Positions 25,267 through 35,444 are shown, numbered from the stretch's first letter. The stretch is 47,271 bases of DNA from Streptococcus infantis (GCF_000963255.1 NZ_JYOV01000024.1:1-47271), one strand, 5' to 3'. A program made the numbers and translations. The notes: generated from the sequence alone by a model not told the origin.

Positions 25267-26175
25267 ATGAAAACAGTCCTCGAAATCCATGGCTTGTCCA
25301 AACAATTTGGAAAACAACCCATTCTACAAGATCTTAATCTCTCAGTTAAAGAAGGAGATATCTATGGACTTATCGGAAAGAATGGTGCTGGTAAAACAAC
25401 TCTGATTAAAATCGTTACCCAATTATTATCTGCTGACCAAGGAACTATTTCCCTCTTTTCTAGTCAAGGGTATAAGGAGTGCACAAAAGCCCTATCTCGA
25501 GTAGGTTCAGTCATTGAATCCCCAGTAGCTCACAATCATTTAACAGCCTATCAAAATCTAAGGTACTATTGTACTATTCGACATATCCCAAATGCCGATC
25601 AAGTCATTCAGGAAACATTAAAGTATGTGGGGTTAACAGATACAGGTAGAAAAGTTTTTCGAGATTTCTCTCTTGGGATGAAACAACGTCTAGGAATTGC
25701 TATTGCCCTCCTATCAAAACCAGACTTTCTCATCCTTGATGAACCTATCAATGGACTTGACCCAATCGGTATTAAAGAGTTTCGTCAAATGATTCAACGT
25801 CTGAATCAAGAACTAGGAATAACAATTCTCATCTCTAGTCATATCTTGTCAGAACTCTATCTGGTTGCCAATCGCTTTGGAATTTTAGACCAAGGGAAAA
25901 TCATTCGTGAAATCAGTAAGGCCGAATTTGAGACACTGAATGAAGACTATATTGTTCTAAAAACAAGTGACAAAGAAAAAGCTAGTCAAATCTTAAAAGA
26001 CAAAGTGCATCTTGAATTTAAAGTTGTTAATTCAGACAATGAGATTCATATTTTTAGTCATGAACAAGATGTCAAACGCATTCTCAAAGAACTTACTCTA
26101 GCAGATGTCGCTGTTGATGAGATTTACTATGCTCGTCAAAATCTTGAAGAATACTTCACACAATTAGTAAAATAG
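25267..26175 (+). CDS. ABC transporter ATP-binding protein (BcrA/lantibiotic-immunity type)
   Basis: The 302-residue ATPase has a Walker A GKNGAGKTT near residue 38, the Q-loop region around SVIESPVAH, a signature FSLGMKQRLG, Walker B FLILDEP, and the switch His in SSHILSELY. A C-terminal extension of about 85 residues, ending DEIYYARQNLEEYFTQL, is the BcrA-type tail. Such ATPases pair with an ABC-2 permease to pump bacitracin-like or lantibiotic peptides from the membrane. AAAGGAG precedes the ATG. The permease follows 10 bp later, and a two-component system converges from the right. Confidence 0.92.
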   Translation: MKTVLEIHGLSKQFGKQPILQDLNLSVKEGDIYGLIGKNGAGKTTLIKIVTQLLSADQGTISLFSSQGYKECTKALSRVGSVIESPVAHNHLTAYQNLRYYCTIRHIPNADQVIQETLKYVGLTDTGRKVFRDFSLGMKQRLGIAIALLSKPDFLILDEPINGLDPIGIKEFRQMIQRLNQELGITILISSHILSELYLVANRFGILDQGKIIREISKAEFETLNEDYIVLKTSDKEKASQILKDKVHLEFKVVNSDNEIHIFSHEQDVKRILKELTLADVAVDEIYYARQNLEEYFTQLVK

Positions 26176-26185
26176 GAGGAACACC

Positions 26186-26944
26186 ATGATACACACAATT
26201 CAAGCAGACTTTTACCGTCTTTTCCGTTCCAAAGGTTTTTGGATTACAGAGATTGTTCTCTTTGCACTCATGTTAATGGGAGCTACTATTGGGGCTACAG
26301 GACATCTAATGTCAGTTGATACAACACCTCCAGAAACTGAACTTCCAAGTAAAGGCTGGGATGGTATTCAAGCCCTGATTAACGCATCTAGTCAAGGTTC
26401 AAACCTAGTTTTCCTCTGCATTATCCTTGCTTGCTTAGTTCTAGGAGTTGATCTTATCGGAAAACTCTATAAAAATAGTTTGACAGTGGGTGTTTCTCGT
26501 ACAGAATTCTTCCTAGCCAAGTCTGTAGTATTAGCAAGTATCGCTCTAATGCAAATTCTTATTAGTCTGGTTATTGCTTTTGTACCAGCAACTATCCTAA
26601 ACGGGGTTGGCACGATGCCAGAAGGATTTATTGGCAATCTCCTTCTAACAATTGGTCTTCAATTCCTATGTCTTCTTGCTTGGCTTTCCATTGTTTCCTT
26701 CATTCTCTATGTGACTCATTCTTATTTGGCTGTTTTCATTGGCTATTTAATCAGTTCTATCTTGCTTTCAACGCCGATGCTTATCTTTCCAGATATCGAG
26801 ATTTTACGCTATTTATCCTTGAATTTTGCCTATGCCATGACTGCCTATAGTCAAGCCGTTCTATACACCATTATCGTTACAGTGACTGTTATCCTATTCT
26901 TTACCATTAGTGGACTTGCTGTTTTCAAAAAGAAAAGCTTATAA
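26186..26944 (+). CDS. ABC-2 type permease, partner of the ATPase
   Basis: The 252-residue protein has six predicted membrane helices. The first (about 17-38) is followed by a short extracellular loop of about 40 residues with Pro/Glu/Ser; the remaining helices are closely spaced. This is the layout of lantibiotic/bacitracin self-protection permeases. AGGAGG precedes the ATG, 10 bp after the ATPase stop. No recognisable substrate motif is visible. It probably acts as a dimer with two ATPase subunits. Confidence 0.85.
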   Translation: MIHTIQADFYRLFRSKGFWITEIVLFALMLMGATIGATGHLMSVDTTPPETELPSKGWDGIQALINASSQGSNLVFLCIILACLVLGVDLIGKLYKNSLTVGVSRTEFFLAKSVVLASIALMQILISLVIAFVPATILNGVGTMPEGFIGNLLLTIGLQFLCLLAWLSIVSFILYVTHSYLAVFIGYLISSILLSTPMLIFPDIEILRYLSLNFAYAMTAYSQAVLYTIIVTVTVILFFTISGLAVFKKKSL

Positions 26945-26949
26945 AAATG

Positions 26950-26975
26950 ACCTCCTCTGTTCAAACAGAGGAGGT
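26950..26975. terminator. Shared terminator between the ABC operon and the histidine kinase gene
   Basis: ACCTCCTCTGT (26950-26960) pairs perfectly with ACAGAGGAGGT (26965-26975) around a 4-base loop. It lies between convergent genes and can end both transcripts. Confidence 0.85.
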
Positions 26976-26983
26976 TGCTTGTT

Positions 26984-27862
26984 TTAAAAGAGTATCTTAA
27001 CTGTAAACCAAGCACCATCAGTACTTAGTTGTAGTTCTGCACCAAGTAGATGGGATAATTCTTCTGTGATATAAAGACCTAAACCTGATGATTCTTCAGT
27101 ATCTGAGAGGTTTTCAGAGTAAAATCGTTGACTGAGATTTTCAATTTTACGAATGGGTTGTTTAACCAGATTAGCAATTTCCAAACAGATATGATTATCC
27201 ACTTCCTTCAGAGAAAATCTCGCTTCGTCCTTGCCATGTTTTAGAACATTGCCAATAAGATTTTGTAACATACGATCTAATAAATCTGGATCTGTTAATA
27301 AATAGAGACCAGGTTCTACTTGAAAATCAAGGTTAATCTTTGCCGTCTGAAAAGAATCATAATAGGTCAGCAATTTTTGCGTCATAAATGTCGAGACTTC
27401 TAACTCAGATAAGTCAGGTTTAACTGCTCCTTCCATTAACCGACGATAGTCCAAAAGAGCCTCTAGCCGTTTTGAAACTTGATTGAGATAATGAGCAATT
27501 TTTTTCAAGCTCTCAGACTCTGGATTTTCTGTTTTAAGCAATTGCTGAGTATAACCCGATGCAATCGTTAAAGGCGTCCGAATATCATGGGCAATATTGC
27601 TGATAGCCATATCCAAGGTCTGCTTTTCACGCTTCATAATCAAGCGTGACTGCTCAACTTCTTGAAAGAGATGATTGATTTGCTGGTAAAGATGCAAAAA
27701 ATCCTTGGAGAAAGTTGACACTCCGATTCTCTTCATACTTCCAGTATGAATCTTGTCTTCAATTTGTTGGCTCAAGTTTACGAGTGCTAGATGATAGCGA
27801 ATCAACCCTATCGTCAATAGGATAATAACCAGCAATAGCAAAGAAAGTAAAATATAGATCAT
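26984..27862 (-). CDS. Sensor histidine kinase with a minimal input domain
   Basis: The 292-residue kinase has a single N-terminal membrane helix (about 1-22) and no extracellular sensor domain. A short HAMP-like/coiled linker leads to the phospho-acceptor His92 in SNIAHDIRTPLT. The HATPase domain shows NLIGNVLKHG (N box), the D/F region around SQRFYSENL, and SSGLGLYITEEL (G box). Kinases of this minimal kind often sense through the membrane or through a partner ABC transporter. Its ATG overlaps the response regulator stop by 4 bp. The transporter genes converge on it. Confidence 0.9.
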   Translation of the reverse strand: MIYILLSLLLLVIILLTIGLIRYHLALVNLSQQIEDKIHTGSMKRIGVSTFSKDFLHLYQQINHLFQEVEQSRLIMKREKQTLDMAISNIAHDIRTPLTIASGYTQQLLKTENPESESLKKIAHYLNQVSKRLEALLDYRRLMEGAVKPDLSELEVSTFMTQKLLTYYDSFQTAKINLDFQVEPGLYLLTDPDLLDRMLQNLIGNVLKHGKDEARFSLKEVDNHICLEIANLVKQPIRKIENLSQRFYSENLSDTEESSGLGLYITEELSHLLGAELQLSTDGAWFTVKILF

Positions 27863-28560
27863 TGCTCATCTCCTTTTAACCGAACACCAACTCCCCAGAT
27901 AGTTTCAATATACTCTTGCTCTGGATCTAGTTGGCTTAATTTTTTACGGAGATTACTTAAATGAGTGTTGAGAGTATTATCGCCTGGTAAATAAGTATCC
28001 TCCCAGACTAATTCATAGAGTTCTTCTTTCGTGAAAATTTTCTTAGGATGTCCCAACAAGGTTTGTAGAATCAAACATTCTTTCTTAGCTAGGCGAATAG
28101 TTTCCCGGCAATTTTTGATTTCAAAACTATCTGCATCAAATTGAATATTTTTTAACTGTTGAATCAACTTGTCTGGATGTTCGATTTCAGCTACTTGCTT
28201 GTCACTTTTTTGACGTAATTGTACCGTAACCCTGGCAAAAATTTCATCCAAATCAAAGGGCTTTACAATATAATCATTAGCACCATCTAAGAGATATTGG
28301 CTAATGAGCTTTTTATCGCTTAGGGCAGTTAGCATGATGACAGGAACTGAACTATCTTGTCTAATGGCTTTTAAAACCTGATCGCCATTTTTTCCTGGAA
28401 GCATAATATCTAACAAGATTAGATCAATGTCACCTTGTTCAAATCGAATCATTCCTTCAGTGCCAGAAAAAGCCTGAATCACCTCATGCTCCTCAGAAAG
28501 AAGAGTTCTCAAAATTTCTTGAATCTCATTATTATCTTCAACGATAAGTATTCTAGCCAT
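27859..28560 (-). CDS. OmpR-family response regulator
   Basis: ATG at 28560, preceded by AAAGG, gives 233 residues starting MARILIVEDN; the open frame runs 9 bases further to a TTG that lies within the ribosome-binding region. The receiver domain has the acidic pair in VEDN, phospho-acceptor Asp51 in LLLDIMLPG, Thr in MLTALS and Lys in DYIVKPFD. The C-terminal winged helix (about 135-230) ends in the usual ETIWGVGVRL. It is likely to control the convergent ABC operon through the TTTAGAAA repeats at 25046-25081. Confidence 0.93.
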   Translation of the reverse strand: MARILIVEDNNEIQEILRTLLSEEHEVIQAFSGTEGMIRFEQGDIDLILLDIMLPGKNGDQVLKAIRQDSSVPVIMLTALSDKKLISQYLLDGANDYIVKPFDLDEIFARVTVQLRQKSDKQVAEIEHPDKLIQQLKNIQFDADSFEIKNCRETIRLAKKECLILQTLLGHPKKIFTKEELYELVWEDTYLPGDNTLNTHLSNLRKKLSQLDPEQEYIETIWGVGVRLKGDEQ

Positions 28561-28582
28561 AAACACCAACCTTTCTAATAGT

Positions 28583-28591
28583 ATTATATCA
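28583..28591 (-). promoter_or_regulatory. Extended -10 promoter of the two-component operon
   Basis: The minus strand reads TGATATAAT (complement of 28583-28591), about 25 bp before the response regulator ATG. Confidence 0.6.
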
Positions 28592-28620
28592 TGTTTTTTT
28601 AGGAATTTCGGATAAAGAAA

Positions 28621-28654
28621 AACTCTCCTTCATAGTTAAATGCGAAGAAGAGTT
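28621..28654 (-). terminator. Terminator after the SemiSWEET gene
   Basis: AACTCTCCTTC (28621-28631) pairs with GAAGAAGAGTT (28644-28654) with one mismatch. On the minus strand the stem is followed by a T-tract, 12 bp past the gene end. Confidence 0.65.
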
Positions 28655-28665
28655 CACTCTATGTA

Positions 28666-28926
28666 TTAAATTAAAGCTGTCAAAGCGGTGATAAGTCCAA
28701 AAACGATACCAGGAGCATTGGCTGCTGCCAAAGGAATATCACGTTCTTTTTTAAAGAGACCGTAGTAAACCCAAAGACTGCAGTTAAGTGCAGCTACTGC
28801 TGGTTGGATAAAGTTTCCTTTTTGACCCGCAAGGTTGTTCATAATTTGAGGAATATAAGAGACATACATCATTACAGACATAAAGGTTGCAATCCAACCC
28901 AAAGTTTTCATTTGTTTTTCAGTCAT
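28666..28926 (-). CDS. SemiSWEET-type sugar transporter
   Basis: The 86-residue protein has three membrane helices and the PQ motif in YISYIPQIMNNL-like context (SYIPQI near residue 25), plus an NCSLWVYYG segment whose Asn and Trp belong to the substrate site of SemiSWEETs. These proteins work as dimers and let small sugars cross the membrane down their gradient. AAAGGAGAAGA precedes the ATG. Stand-alone gene with its own terminator. Confidence 0.9.
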   Translation of the reverse strand: MTEKQMKTLGWIATFMSVMMYVSYIPQIMNNLAGQKGNFIQPAVAALNCSLWVYYGLFKKERDIPLAAANAPGIVFGLITALTALI

Positions 28927-29005
28927 TTTCTTCTCCTTTCAAAAACAGTTTCCATTATACACTATTTGTTTTAATCGTGTAAGCAAAAAACTTTTTGTTA
29001 TGAAA

Positions 29006-29032
29006 ATTCCCCTTGCTATTGCAAGAGGGAAT
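29006..29032 (-). terminator. Terminator after pcrA
   Basis: ATTCCCCTTGC and GCAAGAGGGAAT form a stem with a small internal mismatch and a TATT loop. On the minus strand a short T-run follows. Confidence 0.7.
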
Positions 29033-29050
29033 CTTATTCATTTAGATAAC

Positions 29051-31339
29051 TTACTTCTTCTCAATCGGTGCTACACTGGCTAAAAGTTTTTTAAGGCCGA
29101 CTTCTGAGAAATTGATTTTCAATTCCTGAGTAGATCCACTTCCTGAAACTTCTAGAACAGTTCCTTCGCCCCACTTCTTATGAAGGGCAATATCACCAAT
29201 AGACCAGCTGGTTTCACTTGAAGTTGATTTTGATCCAGTAGCAAATTGTCCAAAAGGTAGTCCTTTTGATTCAATTGATCTTGGAGCTGCGTTGCGTTTA
29301 CGATCTTGTAGAGCTTGAGCTAGGCTCATGCCTTGACCAAAGGAGACACCTCCACTACTATAGGATGCTTTGAAGCTACTATTAGCAGGACGCGCCAAAC
29401 CTTGATAAGTTAACAAATCTGAACTAATCTCATTGATAAAGCGTGTTGGGCGATTATAGTTCGTTCGACCAAATAGCAAGCGTGAGTTAGCATTGGTTAG
29501 ATAAAGGATTTTCTCTGCGCGCGTGATACCGACATAGGCTAGACGGCGTTCCTCTTCCAATTCATCCATGTCTTCTGCTGCACGACTAAGTGGAAAGACA
29601 TTTTCTTCCATCCCAATCAAGAATACAACTGGAAACTCCAGTCCCTTGGCAGCATGGAGCGTCATCAAGGTTACTTCTGATGTTTCCTGACTGCCAGAGT
29701 CTGTATCTGCAATCAAGGCCAAGTCATTGAGGAAGCGACTGAGTTTATCCAGTCCAGTTTCTTCTTCCTGATTATCTGGATTATCATCGAAATTCTTAGT
29801 AACAGAAAGGAACTCCTCGATATTTTCAACCCGAGCCTTGCTTTCCAAAGTCGCCTGGGCATTGAGAATATCTACGTAGCCTGTCTTTTCCAAGACTGCT
29901 TCCACTAACTCAGTAATGGTTAATTGATCCAGTTGCTCCCGCAAATCAAGAATCATATTGGCAAAATCCCAGATTGACTGGGCTGCCTTACCTTTAATAC
30001 CTGATAACATGATGTTAGCTGAAGCATCAAGCATCGACATATTTTGTAGGTTGGCAAAGTCACGGATTTTCTCAACTGTTCCTAGTCCAATGCCACGCTT
30101 TGGTTCATTAATAATCCGCTCAAAACTGATATTATCACTCAAATTGGCAATGAGATTAAGATATGCGATAATATCACGGATTTCCTTACGGCTATAGAAC
30201 TTAGTTCCACCGACCATGGTATAAGGAATATTGGACTTGAGCAGAGCTTCTTCAATGGTACGAGACTGGGCATTGGTACGGTAAAGAACTGCAAAGTCCT
30301 TGTGGAGGAAATTTTGGCTTCGCCCAAGTTCATCAATTGTCTTGGCGACAAAGACAGCCTCGTCCAATTCATCATTAGCACGGTAGTAGACAATTTGTTC
30401 CCCATCCGCATTTTGAGTCCAGAGATTCTTAGGACGACGATTTTTATTGTTTTTGATGACATCATTAGCTGCTTGGAGGATAGTTTTGGTTGAGCGGTAA
30501 TTTTCCTCCAATAAAACAACCTTGGCTTGAGGATAATCCTTCTCAAAATCCAAGATATTCTGCATATCAGCACCACGCCAACCGTAGATAGACTGGTCAG
30601 CATCCCCTACTACGCAGATATTTTGGAAACGAGAAGCCAAGAGTTTAACGAGTTGATACTGAGCATGGTTGGTATCTTGATACTCATCAACATGAATGTA
30701 CTGGAACTTCTGTTGGTAATAAGTCAAAACATCGGGATTTTGATCAAAGAGACGAAGAGTCAACATAATCAAGTCATCAAAGTCCACCGACTCTGACTGA
30801 CGAAGTTCTTTCTGATAGGCCGTATAACACTTTGCTACAATTTGAGAGTACATATCTCCTGCCTGGGCAGCATAAGCAACATCGTCAATCAGATCATTCT
30901 TAGCATTGGAAATGGTTCCCAAAATAGTGCGTTCATTCCATTTTTTAGGATCCAAGTTCAACTGTTTGAGAATGCGTTTCATGAGCGTTCGCTGCTCTCC
31001 AGGATCCACAATCGTGAAATTGCGATTATAGCCAATGTGGTCCGCATCGCGACGTAGGATGCGCACGCACATAGAGTGGAAGGTCGCAATCAAACAATCC
31101 TGAGTAGCTGGATTAAGTCCATAAGCACGCTCCTTCATTTCACGCGCCGCTTTATTGGTAAAGGTAATGGCCAAGATATTCCATGGGTTGACCATCTTTT
31201 CATCAATTAAGTAAGCAATACGGTGGGTTAAAACACGAGTCTTACCAGATCCCGCCCCCGCCATGATCAGCAAAGGTCCTTCTGTGGTTTGAACGGCCTC
31301 GGCTTGACGGTCATTCATTCCCTTTAATAAATCGTTCAT
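29051..31339 (-). CDS. pcrA: ATP-dependent DNA helicase PcrA (UvrD/Rep family)
   Basis: PcrA is the essential 3'-5' helicase of Firmicutes that clears recombination and transcription complexes and supports plasmid replication. ATG at 31339, preceded by AAGGAAGAG, gives 762 residues; the frame runs on to a TTG at 31360 that lies upstream of the ribosome binding site. SF1 motifs are visible: Walker A AGAGSGKT (27-34), motif Ia TFTNKAAREM, motif [10 protein letters not shown], motif III GDADQSIYGWRGAD, motif IV ENYRST, motif V TLHAAKGLEF and motif VI YVGITRAEK. A C-terminal Tudor-like piece starts at about residue 695. Confidence 0.97.
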   Translation of the reverse strand: MNDLLKGMNDRQAEAVQTTEGPLLIMAGAGSGKTRVLTHRIAYLIDEKMVNPWNILAITFTNKAAREMKERAYGLNPATQDCLIATFHSMCVRILRRDADHIGYNRNFTIVDPGEQRTLMKRILKQLNLDPKKWNERTILGTISNAKNDLIDDVAYAAQAGDMYSQIVAKCYTAYQKELRQSESVDFDDLIMLTLRLFDQNPDVLTYYQQKFQYIHVDEYQDTNHAQYQLVKLLASRFQNICVVGDADQSIYGWRGADMQNILDFEKDYPQAKVVLLEENYRSTKTILQAANDVIKNNKNRRPKNLWTQNADGEQIVYYRANDELDEAVFVAKTIDELGRSQNFLHKDFAVLYRTNAQSRTIEEALLKSNIPYTMVGGTKFYSRKEIRDIIAYLNLIANLSDNISFERIINEPKRGIGLGTVEKIRDFANLQNMSMLDASANIMLSGIKGKAAQSIWDFANMILDLREQLDQLTITELVEAVLEKTGYVDILNAQATLESKARVENIEEFLSVTKNFDDNPDNQEEETGLDKLSRFLNDLALIADTDSGSQETSEVTLMTLHAAKGLEFPVVFLIGMEENVFPLSRAAEDMDELEEERRLAYVGITRAEKILYLTNANSRLLFGRTNYNRPTRFINEISSDLLTYQGLARPANSSFKASYSSGGVSFGQGMSLAQALQDRKRNAAPRSIESKGLPFGQFATGSKSTSSETSWSIGDIALHKKWGEGTVLEVSGSGSTQELKINFSEVGLKKLLASVAPIEKK

Positions 31340-31372
31340 TTTCTCTTCCTTATTCTTCAAGTCAATGTTTCT

Positions 31373-31381
31373 ATTATATCA
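31373..31381 (-). promoter_or_regulatory. Extended -10 promoter of pcrA
   Basis: The minus strand reads TGATATAAT (complement of 31373-31381), about 33 bp before the pcrA ATG. Confidence 0.6.
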
Positions 31382-31443
31382 AAAAAGTTTGAAAATAACT
31401 TTTCTTAGGAGCCTTTTGATTACTTTAGAAGATTAGACAAGAA

Positions 31444-31466
31444 AAGAACACTGGATGAGTGTTCTT
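31444..31466 (-). terminator. Terminator after the glmU-nudix-macP-mtnN operon
   Basis: AAGAACACT (31444-31452) pairs with AGTGTTCTT (31458-31466) around a 5-base loop. A T-rich run follows on the minus strand. It lies 14 bp past the mtnN stop. Confidence 0.8.
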
Positions 31467-31479
31467 AGTAATTTTTCTA

Positions 31480-32175
31480 TTAATCCTCTATAGACTCTAA
31501 AAGCGTCGTTAGGGCTTGGGCAGAACGACGTCCTGCTTCTACGATAAATTCATCAAAGGAAACGGATGCTTCATGATTGGCATTGTCACTCATGGCACGA
31601 ATGACTAAGAAAGGAAGGTTCAAAGCCTGAGCTGCTTGAGCAATAGCTGCCCCTTCCATCTCTACAGCAAGAACTTTAGGAAAGTGCTCTTTTATCGCTT
31701 TGATTTTATCTTCTCCAGCAACAAAACTGTCTCCTGTCGCAATCAAACCTAAATGCCAAGTTTGGTCCAGTTTAGACAAACTCTCTTGAATCAAGCTGAT
31801 AAACTTTTTGTCTGATTCAAAATAGAGAGGCAGTTGAGCCATTTGACCGTAATCATAGCCAAAGGCAGTCACATCAACATCGTGGTAGACAAGCTTGTCT
31901 GCAATCACTACATCCCCTACTGCGATTCCACTTGCCACTGCACCAGCAGAACCAGTATTAATCACTGCATCGACTTGAAAGTGATCCGCTAAGATAGCGA
32001 CACTCATAGCAGACATGACTTTACCAATACCACTCTCTACAAGTACAAGCTCAACAGAACCAATCTTACCAGTATGATAGCTATGTCCCAGAACCTTTTC
32101 TTCACTGGCTTCGTCCAAGTGTTGAATCAAGTAAACTAGCTCTTCTGGCATAGCTGCAATAATTCCAATTTTCAT
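31480..32175 (-). CDS. mtnN: 5'-methylthioadenosine/S-adenosylhomocysteine nucleosidase
   Basis: This enzyme (also called Pfs) removes adenine from methylthioadenosine and S-adenosylhomocysteine, recycling the methyl cycle and supplying the LuxS substrate for AI-2. The 231-residue protein shows the catalytic Glu near residue 12 (AAMPEEL), INTGSAGAV, VAVEMEGAAIAQ with the ribose-binding Met-Glu pair, and RAMSDNA with the catalytic Asp. It is the last gene of an operon with glmU, a Nudix hydrolase and macP, starting 10 bp after macP. This order is the pneumococcal one as I recall it. Confidence 0.96.
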   Translation of the reverse strand: MKIGIIAAMPEELVYLIQHLDEASEEKVLGHSYHTGKIGSVELVLVESGIGKVMSAMSVAILADHFQVDAVINTGSAGAVASGIAVGDVVIADKLVYHDVDVTAFGYDYGQMAQLPLYFESDKKFISLIQESLSKLDQTWHLGLIATGDSFVAGEDKIKAIKEHFPKVLAVEMEGAAIAQAAQALNLPFLVIRAMSDNANHEASVSFDEFIVEAGRRSAQALTTLLESIED

Positions 32176-32185
32176 GATAGACTCC

Positions 32186-32497
32186 TTAAATAAATCTCAT
32201 TGCTAAAATTAACAAAATCAAGAGAAAAATAACTGCAAAAAGAATCTTGTTTAATTTAGAATTAAAGACATTTCTCTTAGTATTTTCAATCCGACGACTT
32301 TTGTGAATAGAAGGTTCAACTTCGATGGTCAGTGTATCCTGGCTAAAACCATGATCTTTGGTTCGCGAATAGCCAAAATTTTGAGAAGAAGTCGGTAAAA
32401 TCTTAGTTTCCTCATCATCTAGCAAGGGAGGACCTGAGATGTCCTCTCCTCGATTGGCACGTTCGATCATTTCATCTGTTAATAAAGGTTTACCCAT
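32186..32497 (-). CDS. macP: MacP-like membrane-anchored cofactor of a class A PBP
   Basis: ATG at 32497, preceded by GGAGGAACC, gives 103 residues; the longer open frame upstream overlaps the Nudix gene and lacks such a site. The protein has a short cytoplasmic N-terminus ([17 protein letters not shown]), an acidic DDEETKIL segment and one C-terminal membrane helix (about 84-103). This matches pneumococcal MacP, which activates PBP2a and is phosphorylated by StkP on a threonine at this place; Thr31 in ETKIL would be the equivalent. The position between the Nudix and mtnN genes is the same as in pneumococcus from memory. It overlaps the Nudix gene by 8 bp. Confidence 0.8.
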   Translation of the reverse strand: MGKPLLTDEMIERANRGEDISGPPLLDDEETKILPTSSQNFGYSRTKDHGFSQDTLTIEVEPSIHKSRRIENTKRNVFNSKLNKILFAVIFLLILLILAMRFI

Positions 32498-33053
32498 GGG
32501 TTCCTCCACTATTTTTTTGTAATTCCCAGTACTGAATAGCCATGATAGTCTTGGCATCACAAATATCACCTGACTGGATCAGTGCTTTAGCTTGGTCAAG
32601 ACTGACCTCAAGTAACTCCAAAGTCTCATCTTCATCCTGAGGACGAGGATTTTCAACTTTTGTCAAATCACTTGCCAAGTAAAGTTTTAAGCGCTCGTTA
32701 CAAAATCCAATCGCAGAGTAAAAATCATAGAGAAGCCTTAATTTACCAGTATAGGCCGCTTCTTCTTCTAATTCACGAAGTGCTGCAGCTTCTGGATCTG
32801 CATTCTCCCCTACTTCAAGCTTACCAGCAGGAATTTCATAAGAGACTTTTTCAATCGCCTTGCGATATTGTTTAACAAGAACAATCTTATTTTCTGGAGT
32901 GACTGCAAGGACACAAACTGCTCCATTGTGGAAAATTAAATCACGTTGCGCTATACCTTTGCCAGAAGGTAGTTCAACCTGGTCTTGAACCAATTGGAAG
33001 ATCGGTCCTTTATAGATTTCTTTACGACTTATAGTCTTTTCTTCGAATTCCAT
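32490..33053 (-). CDS. Nudix hydrolase, ADP-ribose pyrophosphatase type
   Basis: The 187-residue protein carries the Nudix box: [20 protein letters not shown] fits G-x5-E-x7-R-E-x-x-E-E, with the glutamates that bind Mg2+. The preceding [21 protein letters not shown] is typical of ADP-ribose pyrophosphatases (NudF/YqkG type), which split ADP-ribose to AMP and ribose-5-phosphate. It starts 9 bp after glmU and overlaps macP by 8 bp, so it is translated as part of the same operon. Confidence 0.92.
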   Translation of the reverse strand: MEFEEKTISRKEIYKGPIFQLVQDQVELPSGKGIAQRDLIFHNGAVCVLAVTPENKIVLVKQYRKAIEKVSYEIPAGKLEVGENADPEAAALRELEEEAAYTGKLRLLYDFYSAIGFCNERLKLYLASDLTKVENPRPQDEDETLELLEVSLDQAKALIQSGDICDAKTIMAIQYWELQKNSGGTHG

Positions 33054-33062
33054 CGTTAGCTC

Positions 33063-34469
<1,407 letters not shown>

Positions 34470-34473
34470 TTAT

Positions 34474-34482
34474 ATTATATCA
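34474..34482 (-). promoter_or_regulatory. Extended -10 promoter of the glmU operon
   Basis: The minus strand reads TGATATAAT (complement of 34474-34482), about 30 bp before the glmU ATG. Confidence 0.6.
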
Positions 34483-34562
34483 TAAATTTGTTCATTCAAA
34501 CACAAAAGAGGACAAATGCTTTAAAACATCGCATTCTCTACATGATTTCGAGTATTTTTTTT

Positions 34563-34591
34563 TTGATTTTTTTCACCATTTACGATACACT
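34563..34591 (+). promoter_or_regulatory. Promoter placed so that the GH25 mRNA would be almost leaderless
   Basis: TTGATT (34563-34568) and TACACT (34586-34591) are 17 bases apart. The transcript would start around 34598-34600, at the ATG itself, and no ribosome binding site is visible before that ATG. Confidence 0.5.
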
Positions 34592-34599
34592 ATAAAAGT

Positions 34600-35400
34600 A
34601 TGAGAAAGAAAATAAATCCTGTTTTTATTTTTACTGTATTAGCGACTATCGTGGGTATTTTAATCATTAACAGACCCAAGTTTGAAGACCATCCAGTCAA
34701 AACAAAGCAAAATCCAGTTCAAGTAGAAACTCAAGCTTTACATAATATCAACAAGCCGATTATTGATGTTTCTGGCTGGCAAAGACCATCTGAGATTAAT
34801 TATGACACCTTAACTCAAAATATTTCAGGTGCGATTGTTCGGGTTCATAGTGGAGCTCAAGTTTCTGAAGAAAATGACGCTGCCTATAAAAATGGAGTCG
34901 ATAAGGTCTACAAGGAGCATATCACAGAGTTTCAAAAACGAAATATTCCAGTTGCTGTTTACGCCTATGTAGCTGGAAAAAATGTCGAAGAAATGGAAAA
35001 AGCTGCTGAAGCCTTCTATAACGCCGCTTCTCCTTACAATCCTAGCTACTATTGGCTTGATGTTGAAGAAAAGACTATGTCTGACATGAATCAGGGCGTT
35101 GAGGCCTTTCGTGCCAAATTAGCTTCATTGGGAGCAAAAAATATTGGTATCTATGTTGGTGTTTACTTTATGGAGGAACATAGTATCAGCGTTGATAATT
35201 ACTCGGCTATCTGGATACCTTCCTATGGAACCAACTCAGGTCACTATGAGAGTGCTCCAAAAACAGATCTTAGCTACGACCTTCACCAATACACTTCCCA
35301 TGGAAATCTTGGTGGATTTGAACATCACCTCGATTTGAACCTTATTTCTTCATCAAAGAACAAGGAAGAAACCTTTAGAAAATTGTTTTTAAATCCTTAA
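34600..35400 (+). CDS. Membrane-anchored GH25 family (lysozyme-like) protein
   Basis: The 266-residue protein has an N-terminal membrane helix (about 8-24, FIFTVLATIVGILII) and a short linker. From residue 53 a GH25 domain starts with IDVSGWQ and contains YAYVAG and YYWLDVEE, whose Asp and Glu are at the place of the catalytic acids of GH25 muramidases, and ends near LDLNL. GH25 enzymes cut between MurNAc and GlcNAc in peptidoglycan; this one should act outside the membrane and stay attached. It is a single gene, followed by a hairpin at 35414-35444. No Shine-Dalgarno is seen. Confidence 0.88.
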   Translation: MRKKINPVFIFTVLATIVGILIINRPKFEDHPVKTKQNPVQVETQALHNINKPIIDVSGWQRPSEINYDTLTQNISGAIVRVHSGAQVSEENDAAYKNGVDKVYKEHITEFQKRNIPVAVYAYVAGKNVEEMEKAAEAFYNAASPYNPSYYWLDVEEKTMSDMNQGVEAFRAKLASLGAKNIGIYVGVYFMEEHSISVDNYSAIWIPSYGTNSGHYESAPKTDLSYDLHQYTSHGNLGGFEHHLDLNLISSSKNKEETFRKLFLNP

Positions 35401-35413
35401 TCACTATCACAAT

Positions 35414-35444
35414 AAGCAAGTCAGACATTGCTTTCTGCTTGCTT
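35414..35444 (+). terminator. Terminator after the GH25 gene
   Basis: AAGCAAG (35414-35420) pairs with CTTGCTT (35438-35444), with CAG/CTG pairing inside, followed by a T-rich run (TTCTTTATTTTT). Confidence 0.65.
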
